Positions 44,769 to 52,100 of a stretch of 64,000 bases of DNA are shown one piece after another; position 1 is the first letter of the stretch; each line of letters opens with the position of its first letter. The position numbers were made by a program, and so were the translations under genes. Source of the stretch: Chryseobacterium hagamense (lineage in GTDB: Bacteria; Bacteroidota; Bacteroidia; Flavobacteriales; Weeksellaceae). The stretch spans positions 1-64,000 of the forward strand of contig NZ_BJYJ01000003.1 of the NCBI RefSeq assembly GCF_007991455.1, in the 5' to 3' direction. The notes beneath the pieces are model-generated. The model did no database searches. It saw only the letters and a list, made by a program, of their open reading frames with translations, and was not told where the DNA came from.

Positions 44769-45218
44769 TCAGGGATGCTGTTCCATCTTCGAAGGATCAT
44801 CATAATTCACCATCCAATTAATGCCGAACTGATCGGTAAACATCCCGAAATAGGCACCCCAGAAGGTGTCAGACAGAGGCATGGTTATTTTTCCGCCCGC
44901 CGACAGTCCATTAAACAGGCGGTCCGCTTCTTCTTTTGATTCTGCATTGATTGAAATGGAAAAGTTATTTCCCATCACGAGCTGATCGGCATGGTCAGAT
45001 ATGGAATCGCTTCCCATCAGGATGGTTTCCTGTGAAACCGGAAGGGTAACATGCATGATTCTGTTCCGGTCTGCTTCTTTTATTTCCTGACCCTCTGCCG
45101 GAGGCATTTCCCCGAAAGTTCCGATGTAAGGATATTCGCCGCCGAAAACCGATTTGTAGAAATCAAAAGCTTCCCTACAGTTTCCGTTGAAGGTAAGGTA
45201 GACGTTTACTGTTGCCAT
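44769..45218 (-). CDS. VOC-superfamily protein, PhnB-like
   Basis: 149 residues, cytoplasmic. It opens VNVYLTFNGNCREAFDFYKSVFGGE, which is the pattern of PhnB/DUF3356-like VOC proteins, followed by RNRIMHVTLPVSQETILMGSD and ends IDFGINWMVNY-like (FGINWMVNYDDP). Family members are uncharacterised or act as glyoxalase-like or methyltransferase-related enzymes, and the typical metal residues (His, Glu) are only partly visible here. It is the last gene of a minus-strand run of five. Confidence 0.85.
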   Translation of the reverse strand: MATVNVYLTFNGNCREAFDFYKSVFGGEYPYIGTFGEMPPAEGQEIKEADRNRIMHVTLPVSQETILMGSDSISDHADQLVMGNNFSISINAESKEEADRLFNGLSAGGKITMPLSDTFWGAYFGMFTDQFGINWMVNYDDPSKMEQHP

Positions 45219-45282
45219 AAGATGATTGTATTAAGTTGAGTTTAAGGTTGAGTTCAAGGTTGAATTTAAAATTGCAATAGGT

Positions 45283-45654
45283 TTACCGGTGCTGATCGAT
45301 CAGGATCATATTGCCGTCCGGATCTTTCAGGTAAATATGTTCCGGGCCGGACGTGGCTTCGTCTGCTTCTTTTAAAAGCTCGATCCCCTGTTCTTTTAAT
45401 TTTTTCTGAATATCGCGGACATCATCAAAGGCTTCAAGGTTCCGGGCATCCTGGTCCCAGCCGGGATTAAAGGTGAGCATGTTCCCATCGAACATGGCCT
45501 GGAAAAGACCGATGATATGTCCGCCGTTTTTCATGATGAGGTAATTCTGCTCCACCGCGCCGGCCATCTCGCTGAATCCTAATTTTTCATAGAAGTCTTT
45601 GGATTTCCGGAGGTCTTTTACACTTAAGCTGATTGAAAATGCGCCTAATTTCAT
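45283..45654 (-). CDS. VOC-family (glyoxalase/bleomycin-resistance-like) protein
   Basis: 123 residues from the Met at 45654; the frame extends 8 codons further but MKLGAFSISLSVKD is the normal VOC start. Two beta-alpha-beta-beta-beta units are visible (KDFYEKLGFSEM and then GPEHIYLKDPDGNMILID, the typical second-half signature). These proteins bind a metal ion and a small electrophile or antibiotic. The activity cannot be told. Co-directional with the preceding VOC gene and the two secreted proteins upstream. Confidence 0.85.
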   Translation of the reverse strand: MKLGAFSISLSVKDLRKSKDFYEKLGFSEMAGAVEQNYLIMKNGGHIIGLFQAMFDGNMLTFNPGWDQDARNLEAFDDVRDIQKKLKEQGIELLKEADEATSGPEHIYLKDPDGNMILIDQHR

Positions 45655-45687
45655 ACGATGCTGGTTTTTAATGATCAATAGACTGAA

Positions 45688-46158
45688 TTACTGGTTTTTA
45701 ATTATGGTTCTGAAATCCATCGTTCCGTCATAACTTTTCCAGTTGCCGGTAAGTCCGATCTCCTGACGTTCTGCTTTTTCGGTGTCTTTATTCCAATGGA
45801 AAGTATAGACGAACTTTCCTTTCAGAATCCCGGAATGTTTTCCTCTGTTCTCTTCCGCCAGTTCATATTCTCCGAAAACCGTCCCTTTTTTACGGGCATC
45901 TTTGTATTTGGTAATGGTAAATTTCCCTTCGAATTTAGAATAGACCTGATCAACAAGCGTATAGCCAGAAACGAAATATTCCTGGTCGTTCTTCCGGTTC
46001 TGCTCGGAAATATCGATCTTCAGTTTTATTTCCTGATTCTGATTGCCGATGGTTCCCGTATAGGCTTTGCCGTTGTTGAGCCAGACATTGGAAATATCAG
46101 GCATCTGCGCAAGAGAAATCCCTGAAATAAGGATGAAAAGGAATAAAAATTTTTTCAT
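45688..46158 (-). CDS. secreted hypothetical protein, paralogue of its neighbour
   Basis: 156 residues from the Met at 46158 (signal peptide MKKFLFLF...SLAQ). Mature part: short strands and conserved blocks, YFVSGYTLVDQVYSKFEGKFT, GKHSGILKGKFVYTF and a C-terminal TGNWKSYDGTMDFRT. The next gene has the same blocks in the same order, so the two are tandem paralogues, 10 bases apart. I do not recognise a family; a small secreted beta protein. Confidence 0.7.
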   Translation of the reverse strand: MKKFLFLFILISGISLAQMPDISNVWLNNGKAYTGTIGNQNQEIKLKIDISEQNRKNDQEYFVSGYTLVDQVYSKFEGKFTITKYKDARKKGTVFGEYELAEENRGKHSGILKGKFVYTFHWNKDTEKAERQEIGLTGNWKSYDGTMDFRTIIKNQ

Positions 46159-46168
46159 AAGTTGTTGT

Positions 46169-46702
46169 TTATTTGAATACGACTTTGGAAATATCTTTCG
46201 GAACAAAATTCGCCCACCAGACTTCGAAATCCAGTGTTCCCGGATAATTTTTCCATTTTCCTTTAAAGGTAACGGTTGCCCGGGTGTCCTTCGTGATGAG
46301 TTTGGCCATCTGCATCCTTGCTTTTCCGGTAAAGATTCCGGAATGTTCGCCGGAACCCCATTCTTTGATCATAAAGTCGGCAAATACCAGCATTTCATCC
46401 GGTGCGTTGTTTACATTGAATCTCTGGGTGAAAGTCATTTCTCCCGAAAAACCGGATGTTGTACCTGCCACTTCGGAATGTCCCGAGATAAAATACTGTT
46501 CGGGTCTGTCCGGATTCTTAACGGCTTTTTCGATCTGTACTTTTATTTCCGCTTTGTCGGTAGAGATCTCGCCGTAAAAAGGGGTTTTGCCGTTAAGCAG
46601 GAAAGGACTGAAATCCTCATGCTTCAACGGAAACTCTTTTACCTGTGCCCAAGAAAGCGAAAAGGCAAAAGCCATGAGAAAAAATAACACGATCTTTTTC
46701 AT
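46169..46702 (-). CDS. secreted hypothetical protein, paralogue of its neighbour
   Basis: 177 residues from the Met at 46702, chosen because it starts a clear signal peptide (ends SLSWAQ). The conserved blocks are YFISGHSEVAGTTSGFSGEMT, GEHSGIFTGKARM and FKGKWKNYPGTLDFEV. It starts 2 bases before the DUF1569 stop, and so is translationally linked to it. Unknown function. Confidence 0.7.
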   Translation of the reverse strand: MKKIVLFFLMAFAFSLSWAQVKEFPLKHEDFSPFLLNGKTPFYGEISTDKAEIKVQIEKAVKNPDRPEQYFISGHSEVAGTTSGFSGEMTFTQRFNVNNAPDEMLVFADFMIKEWGSGEHSGIFTGKARMQMAKLITKDTRATVTFKGKWKNYPGTLDFEVWWANFVPKDISKVVFK

Positions 46703-46703
46703 A

Positions 46704-47159
46704 TCAGACACCGAATTGGGCCAGGTGATGATTGAGGTGCTTGGCAAACATATTGTTCCACTCCTGAGCTTTCAGTTTTCCGAAAGAAAAAGATTCTTTC
46801 CCATCAAAAGCCGATGTACCCAGCTGCTGGGTTTTCTGGATAAATCCGATCAGCCGTTTTTTCTCTTCATTAAAATTTTTACGCTCGGAAATAATAAACT
46901 GCGGTGCCGTCGGGCCGTTCCGGGTATACGCTTTCTCGCCGACCACTTTGGGCTTTACAAAATTTTTCAGGATGAATTTAGCGATGGCTCCCGGTTTCTT
47001 GTGTTTTTCGGGTTCATAGACCATCTCGTACGATACGTTGCAGTGTGCCAGCATCTGGTCCACACTCATTTTCCCCCATAATCCCAGGGTTTCAGGAGTA
47101 AGCCTGTTGATCCGGTCAATGTAATGCTGAGCATCTTTTGCATCAAAAACGTTTTCCAT
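46704..47159 (-). CDS. DUF1569 (DinB-like fold) protein
   Basis: 151 residues, cytoplasmic. DUF1569 landmarks: LWGKMSVDQMLAHCNVSYE near residues 28-46, the KKRLIGFIQKTQQLG segment, and HLNHHLAQFGV at the end. The His residues in MLAHC and HLNHHLAQF could be the metal ligands of the DinB four-helix bundle. First gene of a five-gene minus-strand run that also holds two secreted paralogues and two VOC proteins; the combination resembles small thiol or electrophile stress clusters, but this is inference. Confidence 0.8.
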   Translation of the reverse strand: MENVFDAKDAQHYIDRINRLTPETLGLWGKMSVDQMLAHCNVSYEMVYEPEKHKKPGAIAKFILKNFVKPKVVGEKAYTRNGPTAPQFIISERKNFNEEKKRLIGFIQKTQQLGTSAFDGKESFSFGKLKAQEWNNMFAKHLNHHLAQFGV

Positions 47160-47434
47160 AGTTTATCTGAATATTGAAAAGCAAATATATCAGTTTTTCA
47201 ATACAGAAACTAGATGAAATTAATTTTGTTTTTGATTTCATATTCACGATTGAAAAGCTGGAATATAGATTATTTTCACCTAATTAACGCTATAACCCGC
47301 AGTTTTAAAAGCGTCAGGAACTCATGAAAGATCAACCTTACTTTTTCTGTTCAGCAATTTCCCGATACGTTTTTTTCACAACCTGCCAGAAAGGACAATA
47401 ATCAGATATCAATTTTTTTAGCATTTAAAGAACT

Positions 47435-49087
47435 CTAATTGGAAAGCCCGGCTTTGCTTAACACTTTTTTAGAAAAACGATCGGATCCGAAACCATAGTA
47501 TTTTTTACCGAAAGAATCTTCCAGCTGACCGGCATCGTATTTCGAAGCAAGGAAATCAGCCAGGACGTTTTCCTCTTCTTCCGTACCGACCCACTCGCTC
47601 CTTGATCTTACGGCCATCAGAAATTTATTTTTATTGGTTAAGTATAATTTTTCAGCATAAAGATTAATGACATAAGTCGGGGTGTTAATGTCGATAACGT
47701 CGAGCATCTTTTTATAGTTTTTTTCATAATCCAGAATGCCGAAATACAGTTCCGCCGTTTCCCTGTAATTGGAAAAAGAATTTTTCAGGAAAGCCAATAC
47801 CCTGTTCCTGAATTTTTTGAATTCCTCTGTATCGGTATCGTTTTCCGCAATGAAAATATAGTCTTCCAAAGACAGTGTTTCCCAGAATCTTTTCCTTTTG
47901 AGGTAAGCGCTGTCTGCGGGGCTGCCCTCCGTTTCATAAATCTCTTCAAGTATTTCACAATAAGGAAGATTTAATCTTTCATCCATATTGGATTCAATGA
48001 CCATCTTGCAGGCCTTTTCCGCCTTCTTCAGATCGATTTTCACGATTTCCCTGATGACCTGGAGATTGTAGGAATTATGATACTTTTCGATGGGAAAATA
48101 GCTTTGAAGCTCGGCAAAAAAGCCGTTTTCCGCAATGATCCCCAACAAATCCTGCTTCATGGAAATTCTCAGGTCGAAACCGATTTTCATCCACATTTTA
48201 ATCTCATCCCTTACCAGTCCTGCAATATACATTTTCTGATCGGAGTTACCGAAGTGGTATAATTCTCCGATAAAATAATAGAAATCGAACGTCATTGCTT
48301 CTTTGCTTCTCAGAAACAGATACCAGTTCTCGGCAGCTATTTCTTTCCACAGGTCGAAATCTTTCGTCTGATTAAGATTGGCAGTAAAGCGCGCTCTCAA
48401 TTTTTTCTGAAAAGTATCCATCCTTGTGCCCGAAAAAAGGATCTTCCTCGTATACAAAGAAATCTCCTCACTCAACCATAAAAACCTTTTAACACTTTCT
48501 TTTTTGTCGGGGTTCTGCATGAGATAGTCCTCTACCGGCTCCAGTGCTTTTGTGAGAAGATCAACTATTTTTTTAACTTCCGGTGCGGTAAGGCTTTTTC
48601 TTCTTCCTGCTACTGAGGCAATAGCGTTTTTAATAAGCTCTGAGATCTCTGCTTCCGAGAAGTCTTTTTTCTTCTGACCGAAACTGAGCATGAACTGCAT
48701 TTCCGCGTCTTTGTTCTTCTTAAAAAACTCCAGCAGCCAGGTTTTTAATTCTTCCGAATTAAGATCGTCCATTGCCAGCTCGATTTCGGAGATCTTTTTT
48801 CTGGGCCCTCTACGAGGAACGGCTTTGCCGGTTTTATTTTCCGACATGAAAATCCCCATTGCCAGAACATGGAGGCAAAAATCCCTGCTCTCGCACTCAC
48901 AGGAATATTCCGTAATTTCAGATTTCGAGTTTATGACCAAACTTACGTCATAAGACTCGGCTTCCTCATCTACAAAACAGACAAAACGGTTCTTTTCTGT
49001 TTCCTCAAATTCCCGTATGCTGAATTTTTTCGCTTTGTTGATTTTCTGTTTAGAAAACTGGTTCTGCAGGTCCGGTAGGCTGTACAT
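47435..49087 (-). CDS. SWIM zinc-finger protein
   Basis: 550 residues, cytoplasmic. The SWIM metal-binding motif CxC...CxxH is at about residues 60-75 (YSCECESRDFCLHVLAMG). The rest is a long alpha-helical region of TPR-like hairpins (EILEEIYETEGSPADSAY, YKKMLDVIDINTPTYVINLY). Bacterial SWIM proteins of this kind may bind DNA or protein, and some sit next to SNF2 helicases, but none is seen here. It has its own -7 box, and the neighbour downstream is 275 bases away. Confidence 0.8.
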   Translation of the reverse strand: MYSLPDLQNQFSKQKINKAKKFSIREFEETEKNRFVCFVDEEAESYDVSLVINSKSEITEYSCECESRDFCLHVLAMGIFMSENKTGKAVPRRGPRKKISEIELAMDDLNSEELKTWLLEFFKKNKDAEMQFMLSFGQKKKDFSEAEISELIKNAIASVAGRRKSLTAPEVKKIVDLLTKALEPVEDYLMQNPDKKESVKRFLWLSEEISLYTRKILFSGTRMDTFQKKLRARFTANLNQTKDFDLWKEIAAENWYLFLRSKEAMTFDFYYFIGELYHFGNSDQKMYIAGLVRDEIKMWMKIGFDLRISMKQDLLGIIAENGFFAELQSYFPIEKYHNSYNLQVIREIVKIDLKKAEKACKMVIESNMDERLNLPYCEILEEIYETEGSPADSAYLKRKRFWETLSLEDYIFIAENDTDTEEFKKFRNRVLAFLKNSFSNYRETAELYFGILDYEKNYKKMLDVIDINTPTYVINLYAEKLYLTNKNKFLMAVRSRSEWVGTEEEENVLADFLASKYDAGQLEDSFGKKYYGFGSDRFSKKVLSKAGLSN

Positions 49088-49101
49088 CTGATTTTTTTTC
49101 C

Positions 49102-49109
49102 CAAAGATA
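49102..49109 (-). promoter_or_regulatory. -7 promoter box for the SWIM gene
   Basis: Minus-strand TATCTTTG, an exact TAnnTTTG match, 15 bases before the ATG at 49087. It lies next to the A2M terminator, so the two units are separated by only a few bases. Confidence 0.6.
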
Positions 49110-49140
49110 AAAAAACGGCTCCTTAAAAAGAAGCCGTTTA
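49108..49140 (-). terminator. Rho-independent terminator of the alpha-2-macroglobulin gene
   Basis: AAACGGCT / AGCCGTTT stem with a loop of about 12 bases and a T run on the minus-strand 3' side. Confidence 0.75.
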
Positions 49141-49159
49141 GTGATAATGATTATTTTAA

Positions 49160-52100
49160 TTATTCCGAAATGGTTACATTTTCACCCTTTGTATGCGAAC
49201 TCATCTGCGGTGCGTAATAGTTTTGGATGTTGGTGATCCCGTTGGAGAACTTTCCGGAAGCGTTGGCAACCAGGTCATATTCAAATACATATTTCCCTTT
49301 CGGCATCCGCTCGATGTAGAAATTCGTGGAGGCATCTTTGGTCGATTGGTAATAGCCAAAACTGTTTTTCCACTGATACCCCGAGAGCACATCCACCGGC
49401 TCGAATCCCGCAGCCCGCATATCTCTGATGTGGATAAACTCCATCGCCCGGTCGGTATTCAGGATCATCCTTACCGTTACCCGGTCTCCTACTTTGAGCG
49501 GGGTCTCCGGTAAAATCTTTTGTAACTCTTCCCCGTTGACGGTTTTTATTTTCCTGTACAGCTCTTTGGTTACCGACAAATAAGTCTCGGAAGACTTTAT
49601 TTTATCCAGGTCTTCATAATACTGCCAGAACAGTCCGCCCTGTACAATCCCGGGCCCCGGTTTGGTAACGGTAACCGTTGCCAGCTTCTTATTCACCACC
49701 TCAGATTTTACCGTTGATTTTATATAACCAGCAGCCTCAGTTTCCGGCTTCAGTTCTTTTCCGTCCCAGATAATCGTTGCCTTATCACTTTCTGCTCCCG
49801 TCCAGGATTTCCCTGAATTCAGAATCGTATAAATAACTTCCGCCGTCCCTCTGGATGTGCCCCAGGAATTCACCTCTTTCTGGGTAATCAGCCAGATCTT
49901 CATTTCTTCGATGAAGTTCTGATCTTCCGATTTCAGTTTGTTAAAGGCTTCCAGTGCTCCTGCATGATTCACCACTTTCGAGCTGAACCAGCCCCAATCA
50001 TCCAGGTTCTGCTTCCAATATACGCCCTGGGTTTTCGATGTTGCAGAAGTTTCTTTCAGGTAATTCATCAGTTTATCGGAAACATCTTTCAGTCCATAAT
50101 CATTCATGAGCAACGCTGCCCGGTGCAGTCCGTAGAACGTGAAGTCCGTCAGTTTTGCCGTTTTTGCTTTCTGTTTTACCAGAGCTTTCAGGGCTGCCCC
50201 TTTTTCTTTTAACGGATATTCTTTTTCCCAGTAATTCCTTGCATCCAGGTAATCAAGGGTCCAATTGTTCCATACGTTTTTGTCTTTCGGATCGGTATAT
50301 TTACCGGTTTCACCGTCGATATATCCGATCAGGTTTTTCACCATTTCGGTCTGCTCCGAATTCTGATAGTCTTTTACATTACCTTTCAGCCAAGCATTCA
50401 TTTTACCCAAGCTTTTCAGGATATACACTGAGGTGCTGTAAGAGGCAGGATAGCCGGGATACCAGGAGAAGCTGCCGTCCGGGTTCTGGAGTTTCTTTAA
50501 ATCGTCCCAATCCTGACTGATCGAATTTTTCATGGTATTGGTATCGAATAAAAGAGCCAGCTTCTGCATCTGCTCCTGTTCATTTTTACTTTCGAGTACC
50601 CAGGGCGTTTCTTCAAGCAATAGTTGTTTCAGTTCCTGATTCTTTTCCAAGTTGGATTTCAACAATCCTTTGTCCTGATACTGTTCGAATACCGTTTTTA
50701 TTTTCGGATTGGCTTTAAAAATCTCTGAGGCCAGAACATCGGCAAACCATTTGTTGAAAACCACATCTGCTGAGCTGTTAGGATCATTTTTAAGGCTTGG
50801 AAGCGCAAACAGGATTTCCCAGACCGGATTGGTCGTCAGCTCCAAAGTATTGGAAACGTTAGTTATGGTTTTCGAGTCCGTATTTTTAAGATTTTCCAGT
50901 TCAAAGGTTTTGGTTTCCCCTTCCTTTAAGAACACCGGGAGAGCATCGGTTACCAGCATCCTGTTCGGAAGTATGGCAATTGCCTGCTGTTCACCATCCG
51001 AATATTTCCCGGCTTTGGCCACCATTTTGAAAATGATGGAGGAAACATTCTGCGGTACTTTTATTTTCCAGCTTACCACTGAATTTCCGTTGGCATCGAG
51101 TGAAAAAGCCTGTTCTCTGTTAAATCCTGAAACCGCCGTAAGCGTACTCAGCCCGAATTTTTCCGAGATATCTTCGTTGGTAGAGGCATCCAGGATCTGT
51201 AACCCGGCATAGCCGCTTAGTTTCTTATCGGTTAAGTTCGATAGTTTCGACTGCAGGTTCAGCTCGTCCCCTTCCCTTAAAAACCTCGGGTAATTGGGCG
51301 TAACCGAAAATTCTTTCTGCGTTACCACTTCTTTTTGCAGGGTGGCCGCTCTCGCATCTTTCGTATGCGCCAGGAACATCAGCTTCCATCTGGTGAGGGC
51401 TTCCGGTGAAGTAAACTCAAAGCTTATATTGCCTTCGGAGTCGGTCCTTAAATCCGGATAGAAGAAGGCGGTTTCGTTGAGGTTCTGGCGGACTGGGATG
51501 TTCTCTACGGAATCGTCTATATCCAACGCCTTTTCAGAATCAATTACGTTTGAAGATGTTGAAGATGATTCTTTTTTAGTTCCGTAACCTGCAATTACAA
51601 CCTCTCCAATGTTCTTACTAACTGCACTATCAGCCATAGGTGCAGGACTTGCAACGCCACGGATTTTTATTCCGGCGGCTTTACCCTGTAGCATGGTCAA
51701 ACCATTTCTGTCAAACCAGTTAAACTGCGGGACCTCGACCAAATTTCCATCAAAGAATTTCATTCTGTTCTGATAATATTTTGTTGAAAGGTTTTCCCTG
51801 ATATCGTATTGTGTTATCAATGGGTAAGGACTGTACAATCTTTCCCAGGTATAAGTATTGACTTCGAACTGGTCCAGTGACAGATCATACATACTGGCCA
51901 GAAGCTCAGCATTGATTTTTTCTTTATCATTTCCTGAAACCTTCACCGACCATTTCTCTTTTACACCAGGTTCAAGCCTGTCTCTGAAAGTGGTTGTTTC
52001 AATTTTCAGCGGCTGCTCGGAATCTTTAATTCTCAAAACCACTGTTTCGGTCTGAACATCATTAAAAGCTGCCATCTGAAATTGAATATTCATGGTGGAT

